A stretch of 64,000 bases of DNA from Aradus depressus (GCA_963662175.1 OY759221.1:15601027-15665026); one strand, 5' to 3'; shown: positions 33,831 to 45,744, counted from the first letter of the stretch. A program made the numbers and translations. Notes: generated from the letters alone by a model not told the origin.

Positions 33831-34008
33831 GGGAGGCCTAAAAATCGATGAATATCGCCTTATGCGATTTATGGACGGTCCCGTAATTGTGCCAAAATGG
33901 AGAGAAGTTTGAGAGAAATAATTGGTGTGCATATTTGTGTATGTGTATGAGAACAATGATTAATGAAGCCAAATGAATCAGATACAGTAAAATACAAGAG
34001 AAATGTCA

Positions 34009-34481
34009 GTCCTTCATGATAAGTGATGTTCTGTCTGGACCGCAATTAATATTACAGAGAAACAGAGCATTAGTAACCATTTGAGTCTCCAACAGTTCCG
34101 TAAAGCTTCTTTTTTGCCAGTACATAGAAACATGTTTCCAAGTCTTTGAATTGTTTGTATATTGGCTTCTATGCCAAGCTTAATGATTTCCGCCTTGATG
34201 ATAAGTGGTCTGAAGTTAGTTGTTGTAATACTTGCCCGGGCTTTATGGCGAAAGGGGGCGAAAATCACAAAAGTGCCATAATCGTCGAATCCATATCTTG
34301 GCTACCCAGATTTTTTGTTTTTTAATTCTGGAAAATGCATTGGATCAAGAATAGACTAGAAGGTTATTAAAATATAAAATCGACAGGTAGCTCCGCCCTG
34401 AAGAGAATGACATCACCTATGTCCAGTAGAATCGTCGGCATCATTTGCAGACGATTGAACAATGGGAAAGATTGAATTCCT
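34009..34481 (-). repeat. Inverted duplication, arm 2
   Basis: Reverse complement of 18301-18803. The minus strand keeps an 84-codon frame (34014-34268) with FRPLIIKAEIIKLGIEAN, then IQTIQRLGNMFL. I do not recognise it, and the other arm has stops in the corresponding stretch. It may be the end of an unidentified element. Confidence 0.9.
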
Positions 34482-34799
34482 GTTAGTTAGTTATGATAAG
34501 TTATAACTCATGCCCGGGCTATAACTATGAGGTCATGTTGCTCCTTCGTCACTGTGGTGGACATGAGCCCGACTCTACTGTGGGTCCTAAATTTTTACTA
34601 CCCTAAATATTTATTTAACTAGGGCAGAGGTCTTGAGTACCAGACATCAAACAGGCTAGGGACCATCGCCTAATATCCCATCTGAAGGACGGCGTGCTTA
34701 AGTTTATTTTACTTTTTAAGGGCCTCGGCCGGGTTTCGAACCCACGATTTTGAGCTCAGTAAGCAAGCACGCATGCCACTGAGCTACCGGCGCCCTCGG
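34482..34799 (-). mobile_element. tRNA-derived SINE with target-site duplications
   Basis: TTGAATTCCT is at 34472-34481 and 34800-34809. The reversed SINE is complete from tail (AACTCATGCCCGGGC) to head (CACTGAGCTACCGGCGCCC) with small deletions. The tail junction is shared with the SINE at arm 1 of the inverted duplication. Confidence 0.9.
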
Positions 34800-34957
34800 T
34801 TGAATTCCTAGAACCAGCGATAAGGACCTCCCTCCCTCACTTCTTCAGGCATTAGCTACCCTTCATCTGGCCATCTCCCGCTCAAACCTACCTCCGGACT
34901 ATTACAGAAACTGATGACAGCTTCTCGTATTTTATTTATTTATTTTTGTTAATTTTT

Positions 34958-35008
34958 TCCAGAGGTGTCTTCTTTTTTCTTTTTTGACAATATTTCGGGA
35001 CACTTTCA
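34958..35008 (-). other. Penelope-like terminal motif, part of a hammerhead-like core
   Basis: Reading the minus strand: CAGAAGA (35022-35016), a GGGAC...GTCCC stem, then GAAA (34996-34993) and TATTGTCAAAAAA. It shares at least 40 bp with both arms at 46.15-46.31 kb, plus CCAGAGGTGTCTTCTTT. Confidence 0.45.
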
Positions 35009-35502
35009 CGTCCCTTCTTCTGGTCACTAAAGCTAACATAGCACCTAACAAACAGAGGTTGTCTTTTGATAGCCTTTCTCGGGCTATTTTCAAGTTTATT
35101 AATCACAAATTTAGAGAAAATTTAGGAATCGACATATTCCTTTTTTGCAGTCTATATTCTCCCTGTTTGTCGTCCCTTCTTCTGGTCACTATAGCTAACA
35201 TAGCTCCTAACAAACAGAGGTTGTCTTTTGATAGCCTTTCTCGGGCTATTTTCAAGTTTATTAATCACAAATTTAGAGAAAATTTAGGAATCGACATATT
35301 CCTTTTTTGCAGTCTATATTCTCCCTGTTTGTCGTCCCTTCTTCTGGTCACTATAGCTAACATAGCTCCTAACAAACAGAGGTTGTCTTTTGATAGCCTT
35401 TCTCGGGCTATTTTCAAGTTTATTAATCACAGATTTAGAGAAAATTTAGGAATCGACATATTCCTTTTTTGCAGTCTATATTCTCCCTGTTTGTCGTCCC
35501 TT
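35009..35502. repeat. 162-bp tandem repeat, three units
   Basis: Units start CGTCCCTTCTTCTGGTCAC at 35009, 35171 and 35333, with CGTCCCTTC again at 35495. They are nearly identical. Because 162 is a multiple of three, a 202-codon plus-strand frame (34984-35592) stays open and would encode a 54-residue repeat (for example PNKQRLSFDSLSRAIFKF). I regard this as a by-product unless expression is shown. Confidence 0.95.
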
Positions 35503-36039
35503 CCACGAAGGGAAGTTAAAATAAAATATAAGTTCAAGAAGAAAGTTTTCTGTCTTTTTTTGCCCGTGGAGAAAGAAGTAAACCTGACTTAAGTGAAACG
35601 TGAAGTATATTTTCATCATGGCTCTAGATGATGAATCACAGTTTTTCTACCGAGTTGCTAACAGCAGACACGAAGCTTCTCTCTCATCGTCATCATTATT
35701 ATTAATAAATCTCTTCTGAGGAGGATTATTAATTATATCTAAAGGAAGAAGAAAAGAAAAAAAATTGTCAAAAAAAAAAGCTTCCTTTCTTTTCAAATAA
35801 AAGCTTGGAACTTTAGTTCCAGAAGAAGTTTGTATTAAAAAAAAAAAAAAAAAAGTAAAACTTTTATCAAACCATCTTTTTAGTTTACGGCTCAAATATT
35901 TTGAGAGGAAATTAGTTTCTGTTGGAAGTGTTTCTGTAAACTATTTTGGCAGACTCACCTCAAGGATCTGCCAAAACAAAATTGATAAAATGCCAAGCAC
36001 TTGGTGTATGCATAGTGTCTAATTGAAGGTTATTAATCT

Positions 36040-36088
36040 GAGCAAGCCGTCCTATGGAGGTACTCGTAAAAGACCTTTACTCTAGGTC
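36040..36088 (+). repeat. tRNA-SINE fragment
   Basis: AGCCGTCCT, AGGTACTCGTAAAAGACC and TTACTCTAGGT, cut where a hAT-like end begins. Confidence 0.55.
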
Positions 36089-36165
36089 AGTGGTCGCCAA
36101 ACTTTTGAGCGACTGAGCTACCTTACAGCTCATAAATTTTACTGTGAGCTGACCAACAAAGTAGG
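36089..36165 (+). mobile_element. hAT-like element end, unpaired
   Basis: CAGTGGTCGCCAAACTTTTG is a typical hAT terminus. It follows CTCTAGGT, which would be the duplication, but no matching right end was found. The extent is therefore unknown. Confidence 0.55.
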
Positions 36166-36519
36166 GAAGGGGGAGGAGGGGGGGGGGGGGGGGGGGGCAA
36201 TACATGTTTTTGTTTAAATCACAGTTGTTTATTACCTATAAATATACATTTCTAGTTTATATTAAATCTAATTAAATGCAATTTCTAACATTGCAATTAA
36301 TAGCATAAGAATTTATGTAACAAAATATTTGCATTAGAAAAACATAGTTCAATGTGAGAGGTGGTACTCTTTTTTGTCATCAACAATTTTTTTAATGTTA
36401 GGCTCATATGTTGTAGCAGCCATTCGAATGCAGTATGGGTGGTAGGGGGGGATGAGTAGTGCAGATTCTCTCTAAGGACGGGACAGGCAATCGTCTAAAA
36501 AAAAAAATTGTCTCAACAT

Positions 36520-37003
36520 TTTTGGACTGTTTTTGGTATGTTTCTCGCTAACCAGGCGAACTTTTGAGAGAGTTTTGAAGCCGATTTTCTAGGGAGTGTC
36601 AGAGCTGTCTGACTTCTAGCTCGTGACATAGACATTTATTCATGTAAATAGTAACCATATCAGCTTATTATGTGTATTGTATATAGATTGGAAATAAATA
36701 TTTTTTTTTTTAAATTATCTTCAAAACTAATTTATATATTTTAATTTCTGATTTTATTTCCTAACCGTTATTAGCGTGATCTAAAAATTCATAAAAAGAT
36801 ACCTAGCTAATCATAACTACATATACGCAGTATCTTGTAAGTTGTACTTCTCCGAAGTAAATTGGTTTTAATTTCCGACAGATTTCAGCTAAAATCTAAT
36901 CTAGAACTAAGTTGCCCCATGTGACATCTTGTTTTCAAGTTCATGGCTACAACCGTTTCTGAATTAGGTCTCTCACAAAGTTCCATCAAAGACCTTGAAA
37001 CGT
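36520..37003 (-). repeat. Family B copy
   Basis: TTTTTGGTATGTTTCTCGCT, CTAAAATCTAATCTAGAACT, CAAGTTCATGGCTACAACCG and GACCTTGAAACGTGAAATTA. It continues at 37765 after a hAT-like insertion. Confidence 0.75.
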
Positions 37004-37011
37004 GAAATTAC

Positions 37012-37764
37012 TACTGGCCGACCGAAACAGGATTTTGAGCCGAAACCGAATCTTCGGCCTCGGTCTCAGTTTCGGCCGAAACTGAAACCGAAATTTATTT
37101 AGACATGTTAAAATTTCCATTGTATACTGAAATTTAGTGTATTTTTTACACATACACCTACCTACAGACAGTTAACTCGTGTTAAATTAAATAAAAAACA
37201 ATAATTGAAGTATGTAACAAAAATAGTTATTTATTTATGTTACATTAACAATTTAACATGAACAAAAATAATAAACATACTAAAGTAAAGACCTTCCCTG
37301 TAAGTAAAGTTTGTCAAAAATCAACATTAGATTAGATATAAAGTACAGACTCCTTAATTAAGTAAGTACCTATTTTAATTGAGTTCACAATAATCTTAAG
37401 ATTGATTTATTTTTTACTGAGATCTTGTATTTAGCTCTTGGTGATTAAAGAGTTACCTAATTAGCAGTCTTAACAAGGATTACAATAATTTGTACGACTA
37501 TCAAGTAATTACTTAATTTAAAAAAACAGTTATAAAATCAAAAGAAAAAAACGAAATATTATTATTAGATTACTAATTAATTTTAGTGTTCGTATGGCAT
37601 CCCACACACGACTCACAAGCTACGAACTCATCCGAAGTTAGTCGAACGGCACACGACAATTCACGAAAACTGAGTTTCAGCGTGGCCGAAGTTTCGGCTG
37701 ATTTTTGGCCGAAACCAAAACTATGGCCGAAACTGACCGAAACCGAATCTTCGGTTGGTCACTA
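37012..37764 (+). mobile_element. hAT-like element with CCGAAA subterminal repeats, 753 bp
   Basis: Perfect 8-bp duplication GAAATTAC at 37004-37011 and 37765-37772. Ends TACTGGCCGACCGAA and (inverse of right) TAGTGACCAACCGAA. Both ends are crowded with GGCCGAAAC or CCGAAACCGAA repeats in both directions. The interior is AT-rich and non-coding. Clustered subterminal repeats are typical transposase-binding sites. Confidence 0.9.
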
Positions 37765-37789
37765 GAAATTACGTTAAAAACTCGATAAC

Positions 37790-38703
37790 AATTTTTTGTT
37801 ATACTATAGGGAGTATATTTTCTTAGTAAGATTGCCTGTCTAAGGTTACCCAGTAAGAAGGCAAGAGTTTAGGCTAAGCTGGTAGATTAGGGGTAAGAAG
37901 AAACGGGTGAAAGTATATTACATGGGAGGAGAGGATGAGCAGTTGCGGAGGACAGGGATTACAGGAAGCCAAGAAGGAGGGTAAAAGACACCGGCTACTG
38001 CCCCATGTCCAGTCACATTAATTCTAACAGAGATAAGCCAAGCTGCACACGACACTCACTAATGTCCAGTTCCCTGTCCCCAGACTCCCTTCCACTTTTA
38101 TCTACTGGGAAAGGGTTTAAAATAATTCCCTACTGGGGAATTAAATTGTGAGAACAGTGGGAATATTTCTATATGCATTAGGGGAAGATTTAGATTGGAG
38201 GGAGTGAGAGAGAGGAGGAAGCCCTTCCCTGATAGTCTAATGAACTGAAAGCTTTACCTTAATGGGCGGTGATATTAATAGGGAACCAGTTACCGTTATC
38301 CCAGGGCCGGATAACTATTACAGTACAATACTCGACGTGGAGGGGGGATGAACAAACTTTAATAACATTGTAACATTATATCTAATGTAAAGTGTGGTAG
38401 ATATTAGTATTCTGTTTGCGAGTTGGTAACTGTGATCCACAGATGGAGCTACGAGTAGCACATATCCCCTTCATTTGGACCAGATGTAGGTCCCCTCATT
38501 TCCTAAACTAATCCACTTAATCCTTTAATAGTAAACTTTAGACACATTTGATATGCTTAACTAAGCACTTTATTAGGATAAAGAAAATATTATCTTTGAA
38601 CTTTGCGGAGTCTCAATTTTCTAACCAATTTGAAGCTGAACGGTCAAAGAAGTCCCATATTGGTAGAATCCAGTTCCTGGCTAACTTAAGCTATACGTTA
38701 AGT
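37790..38703. other. No gene recognised
   Basis: A purine-rich, less AT-biased stretch (37830-38330) shows no motif I can name. Confidence 0.4.
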
Positions 38704-38760
38704 ACGAGGGGTGATCAAAAAGTTTCAGGATTTTTTGGATTGCGCGCCAACGGAGATGGC
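38704..38760 (+). mobile_element. Possible mariner-like terminal repeat
   Basis: TACGAGGGGTGATCAAAAAG resembles the start of mariner-type inverted repeats next to a TA. No opposite end or transposase sequence was found. Confidence 0.35.
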
Positions 38761-39359
38761 TATTTTGTGATCTTTTGTCAAATGAATCAAAAAGAAGAGC
38801 AACGCGTTTGTCGACTTAGATGATGTTTATTTTTGACTTAGAATAATTATAAATATATAAAAATATGTTCCAATGCTAATTTAACTCTTTGTCTAAATTC
38901 TCTATCAAAATTTCTCCAAAAACCATTCTCCCTCTGATATAGAAATTGTTTTCTTTGAATTATTCCCCGCCATGAGTATCCAAGAAATTGATCAAACTCG
39001 GATCAAAGCCAACAAGATTAGAGAGAGAAAGGTCGAAAAGAATGTGAAGAAGAGCTGAATGGTCATTGTTTTTTGAGACCATCTAAAAGCTTAAAAAGAT
39101 TTTTATCGTCTTAAATTCCATTGGACTATTTCCAAACAATTCCCATTTGATGCAATTATCAAAGTCGATGCAGATTGTGAGCAGAGACTGGGTGGGTTGA
39201 AGCTGGAACTACGGTGCTAAAGACCATGCATGGTTTTGAAAATCGTAATTCTATAGTCTATTATTATATGCTAAAATTTAGAATTGTTTTCAGTTTTTGT
39301 AAAGGTTTTCACCAAAATTAGACACATATTTGAATTAAGACAAATTCCTTCACTTTCAG

Positions 39360-39640
39360 TTCTACGTCAGTCCTCTGTCTAGGTGGAACCCAAGATAGTC
39401 CCAAAAATCGGGATATTGTTGAAGAAAACTAACTGGAGGGCAGGATTGGTGTCTCAGAGTGAAAGTTATAGGACTGCACTTCTATTCCACTGCTGACATC
39501 ATCTTCCGATTTCATGGAGGTGCAATTGGAGGTTTCGGGAAGCTGTGGTGGGATCGTTGTTGGAAGAAAGGACAGTGGTGTCATCCGCAAAGGTGGCCAG
39601 GAATGTGTTGGGACAGGTAGGAAGGTCGGGAGTGTAACGT
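39360..39640 (-). pseudogene. Jockey-type reverse transcriptase relic
   Basis: The minus strand reads LPTCPNTFLATFADDTTVLS, then ASRNLQLHLHEIGRWCQQWN. This is the FADD catalytic motif C and the helix after it. Further on, in broken frames, HQSCPPV and LGFHLDR echo the Jockey-clade block before the thumb. Frameshifts and stops are visible and neither end is intact. It belongs to the same broad group as the relic at 21.2 kb but is not the same copy. Confidence 0.75.
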
Positions 39641-40183
39641 ACGTTCACAAAATGAAATAACCACATAGAAGAGTCGTTTTGAATTCACCTCATACTCTGA
39701 CAAACCTTCCATAACGAATGTGACTTCATTTGTCCAACTCTCTAAATTTGGAAGGTGGGTCGCGTGATTCCAACCAATCCTTCAGTAAAAACGAAGACAG
39801 CAAAATAGACAAAATAAGAACAGAATAAAATAGAGAAAGAAGCGACACCGGACGGAGAAGAATTGCCCTTCGTTCACATTTATTATGGTACAGATTTCCA
39901 TTTTATTTGAAATCCGTCTTGTTTTTAGACCATTCTCTTCTCTACCATTAGAACATTTAGCGTTTCTTTATGTGGCATCTTCTTTCAATAGAGATTTAAA
40001 GAAATTGGTTTCTCTGAAAAACTTAAATTTATTGTTTTCTTAAGAAAAAATAGAGGTAAATGTCGATATGGGATTGAAGAATTATATCGACAAAAAACAA
40101 AAAAACCAACAATACTACCTGTCTCTGGTTTCTGGAGTCGAGGAACAGTTACCATAGAACCAGACTATGTGGACTAAATTGGA

Positions 40184-40397
40184 GTTAGTTACTTATTATG
40201 ACTCATGCCCGGGCTTCAACTACGAGGTCATAAGGGCGTTAGGCGCTCTTTCGTCGCTCTGGTGGACATGAGCCCGACTACTGTGGGAGTTTTAAATATT
40301 GCCTGCCCACGTTTATTCACCTAGGCTAGGGAGACTTTTAACAAGTATCTGGCATCGGGCCATTAACGTCCCGTCTGAAGGACGACGAACTCAAGGT
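40184..40397 (-). repeat. tRNA-SINE copy lacking its head
   Basis: ATGACTCATGCCCGGGC through CGCTCTTTCGTCGCTCTGG to GTCTGAAGGACG, running directly into family A. Confidence 0.9.
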
Positions 40398-40402
40398 TTT
40401 TT

Positions 40403-40690
40403 TTTACTTCCCCAGCTATACGAAGTATGGGGGAAGTTATGAAAGTTATGATTTTCGGCCAAATCGTCCAAAGGGGATCTAGAGAGAGGCATATCTCAAA
40501 AACTCTAATAACTGCATATGTAGTGAATTTATCGACACAAAATGTATTACGAGGATTTACGAGCCCTTATGTAAGTCAACTAAGTGACTCTTAGCGCAAT
40601 CGGTCGACTGGTTTTGGAGGTGTAGCTAAAAGTTCATTGATTAACTCGTGTTTCATTTGATTAAGTTGCATTGGTTTTTGCTGTCCTTAA
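40403..40690 (+). repeat. Family A copy with well-kept start
   Basis: TTTACTTCCCCAGCTATACG, then AAGTATGGGGGAAGTTATG shows the family start. TTTATCGACACAAAATG and GGTCGACTGGTTTTGGAGG follow. Confidence 0.8.
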
Positions 40691-41369
40691 CACTGCGAAC
40701 TGCGAACCGTTAACACGCAACAATACGTTTCCACAATATGTCCGCGTTTTTCAACATAGAGATTATTATTATTAATGTTCGTCCTCAGCATGGTTTTAAT
40801 TATACGACATAAGATAGATTAGCTTAGCCAAAGATAGTGTCTTCAGTGAATAATAATTGAGTTGGATTGGATGAGTGAAGAAAGATAACAGAGCTGCCTA
40901 GAGGTATTAGATGGGGTAGTCCTAGGTTAATGACGACACACTTCCTTCAGTGAGAGCCAGCTCGACTATCTAGAGTCTGATTCATGAGGGGACATTATCT
41001 CCTCCATACTAGTCCTATCTCTGTTAACCGGAGCTACCTCTTATCCGGATCAGGATAGTGGCTATCTAGGATCCCTCCTGTATCCTGGATCTGTCATCCA
41101 GTTGATCCATGTGTACCATCTTTCAACCAAATTAAAAATCTTCAATGCCATATCGCTCTCAGTCCTGTCCTATCGGACGCACAGTAATATTGAAAAAAAA
41201 AACATTAAATTATATATTAAAAATTGTTTAAAGTTGCCCAGAAACACACCTTATATTTAGAATCTGATTTAATGCCTGTTTTTTGTTTACATTAAAATTA
41301 CATTTACATTTTATAAAGGTATCTTTAAATCTCCCATCTTATAGTTATATAAACATTTCTCACATATGT
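40691..41369. other. No gene recognised
   Basis: Mixed-composition sequence without frames or repeats I recognise. Confidence 0.4.
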
Positions 41370-41520
41370 TTTCGTCACTCTGGTGGACATGAGCCCAACT
41401 GGGAGTCCTAAATTTTGCCTACCCTATATTTTTATTCACCTAGGGTAAGGGGTCTTTAACGAGTACCTAACATCTTGGCTCAGTAAGCAAGCACGCATAC
41501 CACTGAGCTAATGGCGCCCT
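41370..41520 (-). repeat. tRNA-SINE copy with deletions
   Basis: CGTCACTCTGGTGGACATGA, CACCTAGGGTAAGGGGTC and head AAGCAAGCACGCATACCACT, GAGCTAATGGCGCCC. Confidence 0.9.
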
Positions 41521-43100
41521 CGGAAGCATGTTTGACGAAAATTAGGTTTGTCTGTAGATTTTACCGACTGGGTGAGCGGTCAAGCTGATTTCTGTCTGAC
41601 CGAGACTCTGGGGGGGACAACTATCCCCAAGAATGTTTTGCCCCCATTTTGGCTCCTTCAAAACTAAAATATTAAATTAAAATAAATAAAAAAACTTTTT
41701 TTTAAAACAAGCTTTTATTTGAATGAACTAAAAAAGAAATAAATAATGTCCCTCACAAGCCTATTTATCTATTATTTATTAGACTATAGCGTATTCACAG
41801 GCGACAAGCTGTTACTTTTCAAATTAATATTGTTCCGTATAAATATACACAGATTCAACTTTTAAGTAGGTACATAGCATGTCATAAGTAACAAAATTAA
41901 TTACTTATTTATTCCTTTTTAGTTCATTTAAATAACAGCTTGTTTTCATAAAAGTTTTTTATTTATTTTTATTTTTCACTTTTCAGTCGTTACTTATTCT
42001 GTTTTATAATAGATTATTCACCATTATTTTCAACTTCTGTAAATTTTATGTTTATCTTACGGTTAAGTGTAATTGAACCAATTTTATTTGTCATCAATCA
42101 CTTGTATCTTTCGTGTAATTACTGGACCTTGGAAAATTCAATAAATATATTAAATATTACTTGTGCCTTAGTATTTAATTACACGGGTAGCATATATTGT
42201 CACCAATAATCATTTTTCCGAATACTCATCCGCCATATTACATCCGCACACTGTTGTAACACCATTGCATACTTTTCATTCTAATTCGATCATTTTTTCT
42301 AACACCTATCCGCCATATCGTGGCGTATCCAAATTTATTTTTTCGCAATTAACACCGGAAGGCATATATTGTTACTAAAGTTATGTGACTGTACTACATT
42401 TCAAGTCAATCAGTTAATTGGAAAAGAGTTAAAATCGACTTGCAAAATTTGTTGCAGACAGACAACAAAGCAAGCTAAATAAAAGGTTGTAAAATTAAAT
42501 TAACATGGAATATTGAATACCCTGTTGGGTCACCTCTACAGTGTAACTATGTATCGCCTGTATCAATTTCATGAGTTTTCTGCCTCCCCCCCCCCCCCCT
42601 ACCTATCCCTGTTGCGAAATTTCAAATAATCATGTTATGTAATATTTTTTTCTTTATTTTTGTTTCAGGTGAGTAAATGACTTATGGGCATTATAACTTT
42701 AACGATCAAAGGTCAACCGTAAGTAACATACCAACATTTTTTCCCACCAATAATCCTAATCTTTACAACAGATAGATATGCCAATAGACAACAATAATAC
42801 AACAGATAGGGGAAGCCAGCCAGTACTGACACTCCTTAAGAATGTTTATAGCAGGTCTCGCGGCAAACGTCATTTTAGGATAGCCAGGTAACTCTGTGAA
42901 GATAGGCGTTTCGTGTTAGGATGGTTGTTGTGGTTCGTATGGAATTTGTTGAGACGCTTTTGTATTGCGCTTGTACGTAAGAGATCTTTGTGAAAGATAT
43001 TGTTAGGGACGTAAAAACGTCTGAAGTCTTAGGATTGAAAGGATTGGATTCTATAGATGGAATTTTTACCGGAGCATTTCAAGAACGTAAGTCCAAATGG
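41521..43100. other. No confirmed gene; short duplicated block
   Basis: GGCATATATTGTTAC-like blocks recur near 42190 and 42360, each next to CATCCGCCATAT or ATCCGCCATATC. On the minus strand at 42880-43060 a broken translation (for example HTNHNNHPNT) faintly recalls LINE C-termini. I cannot confirm it. Confidence 0.3.
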
Positions 43101-43917
43101 GTTACGACCCATTATACTTAATACTGTTTTGTATTGATAGAGTAGGTTTGGGTAGCTCTGGTTGCTACAGGTCTAGGATTTAAATTTATTGTATAGGAAA
43201 AAGAGGACTGTAGTAAAGGAAAGATCATCGAGAGTTGAAATATTGAGAAAAATAGAACCAAGGCCAGATGTAGCGAAGAAAGAAGGTGGGTACTCTTCCG
43301 CGTGTTGGCAAAATGATTACCGAGAATGCTTCGCGTTGAAGTCACCACTGAAGAAGAACCGTGGATCTAAAGAGCGGAAAAGAGATAGAGGAACTGGTGG
43401 GTGATGGATCTGTTGACTGGGAGTACAACAGATAGTGATTCGAAATGGGAAAACTTTGACAGTAGCGGAAGTGAATTGTAGGAAGTCAGTGATTGATTGC
43501 TTTGGGAAGATTTTGGAACAAGGAAACGAAGACTGCAGTTCCACCTGGGGCTCTCCGTCACCCTTCTGAGTGGTCAGTCCTGTAAGTAATGAAGCCAGGC
43601 ATCGAATCGCAGTAAAGTGGGTTTCAGGGGGTGGGGGGGTCCAAAGGAGGATGGATACAGAAGTAGGGGTCATATTTTTTCGATGGTCAGAGGGCGTGAC
43701 AAGGGAAGGAAATCTTGTGAAGTTAGGAAATTTCGTCATGATGGAGTTTCGTACGAGTATTTGAACGCGGCTTTGGGAGCGATGCTTCTGATAATCAGAT
43801 GCTGTCACTGGTTCCTCAGTCCTGATCACACTCTTGCAAAGTGAAGTAAGTGGTGGAAAGGAATATGCAGATTATGAAGGATCTTCCTCTGGGTGGACGT
43901 GCTCCTTGACGACCTGA
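43101..43917. other. Open frames of unknown nature
   Basis: A 170-codon minus-strand frame (43317-43829) and overlapping plus-strand frames (43189-43404, 43570-43844) lie here. Neither shows a domain I recognise. The plus frame contains GYSSACWQNDYREC. The region is less AT-rich than its neighbours, which alone could produce open frames. Confidence 0.3.
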
Positions 43918-44003
43918 TATGAAATACAATTTTTCATAGGTCGTCCAGTTGAGATACATGCCGAAAATCGTCCTGAAATGGCATATTGAAACACATATTT
44001 TAC
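43918..44003 (+). repeat. Family B fragment
   Basis: TATGAAATACAATTTTTC, GAGATACATGCCGAAAATCG and GGCATATTGAAACAC. Confidence 0.7.
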
Positions 44004-44120
44004 AGTTGGGCTCATATCAACCAGAATGATTGCAAGAGCGCTCTGGTAGCGCCTACTACCGTCATACCGCCTAGTATGACCTCGTAGTTAAAGCCCGGGC
44101 ATGAGTCATAATAACTAACT
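44004..44120 (+). repeat. tRNA-SINE tail fragment
   Basis: TGGGCTCATATCAACCAGA, GAGCGCTCTGGTAG, GACCTCGTAGTTAAAGCCCG and ATAATAACTAAC. Confidence 0.85.
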
Positions 44121-44216
44121 GGAGAACGAATACGATCAAAGTTATAATTTTCATTGGAATATTTCAAAGTAATGTTTAAATGATAACACATAGCAACAAT
44201 CAATAAAATACCTTTT

Positions 44217-44557
44217 AGGTTACGTTTTATGACTCATGCCCGGGCTTTAATTACGAGGTCATATCGCCTACTGCCAGAGCACTCTTTCGTCACTCTGGTG
44301 GACATGAGCCTGACTCTACTGTGGGAGTCCTAAATTTTGCCTACCCTAAATTTTTATTCACCTAGGGCAGGGGTCTTTAACGAGTACCTGACATCGTACA
44401 GGCTCGGGACCATCGCTTAATTCCCATCCGAAGGACGGCGTGCTTGAGTTTACTTTACCTCCCAGATAAAATAAACTAAGGGCCTCGGTCGGGTTACGAA
44501 CCCACGATCTTGAGCTCAGAAGGCAAGCACGCATACCACTGAGCTACCGGCGCTCTC
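44217..44557 (-). mobile_element. Full-length tRNA-derived SINE
   Basis: Complete reversed copy: GTTACGTTTTATGACTCATG to CACTGAGCTACCGGCGCTC. B box GGGTTACGAACCCACGATC. I found no convincing duplication at its ends. Confidence 0.93.
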
Positions 44558-45229
44558 TGATCTAATGCGTCGTGATTTTGCCATTAAACCAATTTCTTAT
44601 ACCAACAACATAATTATTTTATTATTTTTGAACCTCAATCCAAGCAATTACACATAATAAATAAATATACACTGGCTGCATTCGGAGCAAGTCTAAGAGA
44701 TAATTGGAGCTATTGAAGGTGAACAATGGCTGCTCCAACAGTGTGGAGTCCAGACAGCGCTCCTGGGTGTGGATGATAGCACTCCTACGATAACGTTGTG
44801 TCCCCCGCTCACGTTCCGCCGTGCTCTGAATACCCGCTCTCCCCCCAATCAGTCCCTTCTATTCTGTTCTGTTCTCTTCTGGATAAATAACTCTTCTTAT
44901 CCTCTGCTTTCCACTTCCTCCCGACCAATCCACCTTCTCCATCCATCCTTGCTTTGTTATTGTGATTACACGATGTTGTCCCCTCTCTGTTATAATCAGC
45001 TTGAATTGTTTTTCAAAGGAGAATGAAAAGCAAACAGAGATATCTTATTTGTTTAGTGTGGCCCTATTTTCAAGAAATTGACAACACAAATACTTCATCC
45101 AACCATGTTTTCACAACATTTCCTACAGTGCGAAACATAAATTTGTGAATTAACATGGCCAGAGCACTAAATGAAAATGTACCGTTAATTTCCCAGAATT
45201 TATACCTTTCAATCCTTTTACTAAATTTT

Positions 45230-45370
45230 AGGTCGATGTATTCACTATATTAGCAGTTAATAGGGTTTGTGTTTCTGAGCCGCAAGTGGAAAAGGGAGAA
45301 AGTCCTAACAAAAAAACTCTAATGACCGCCGTTGTAATGAATATATTGACACGAAATTTCAGTCTTTACG
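45230..45370. repeat. Inverted pair of family A fragments
   Basis: GGTCGATGTATTCACTATAT (reversed) and TGTAATGAATATATTGACAC (forward) face each other about 85 bp apart. Confidence 0.6.
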
Positions 45371-45529
45371 GGGCATTTTGAACAAAAGAGCACGCATGTT
45401 CTGTATCTACTGGGATGAGCGCCGATTAAAAACTGACTGAATCTTTTCACCCCTTGGGGTCATTAACTCACTTGTTTACATTTAGCTTCTCGAAAAAGTA
45501 GGGAGTTCTGAGACATTCTGGTCCGATTA

Positions 45530-45640
45530 TCCGATGTTTTGTTCCGATAAATCCGTAAAAGTTTACTTATTTTTTATCCCATTTTATTATAAATGTCCCA
45601 ATAAAGCAGTTGTCCCAGTTAAGCGGAGTCGATTGTATAT
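45530..45640. other. Possible pogo-like terminal fragment
   Basis: The minus strand reads AATCGACTCCGCTTAACTGG, then GACAACTGCTTTATTGGGAC, resembling pogo/Tigger ends. No partner end was found. Confidence 0.3.
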
Positions 45641-45744
45641 ATAGATAAAGAGCCGAACTATAGTTCCATAGTAAAAAATACTAAAACTGAATTTGAAATG
45701 GGTACATAAACTTTGAGATGTTGAAATATTGATTTTTTCGGGCA

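Noticed and set aside
34984..35592. 202-codon open frame as a real gene
   Set aside because: It is created by three nearly identical 162-bp units. The rest of the frame has no domain or start context, so it is reported as a repeat.
38704..38823. Complete mariner element
   Set aside because: Only one end-like sequence (TACGAGGGGTGATCAAAAAG) is present. No opposite end and no transposase motif.
43317..43829. 170-codon minus-strand open frame as a gene
   Set aside because: Overlapping frames are open on both strands in a less AT-rich stretch. I saw no motif to choose one.
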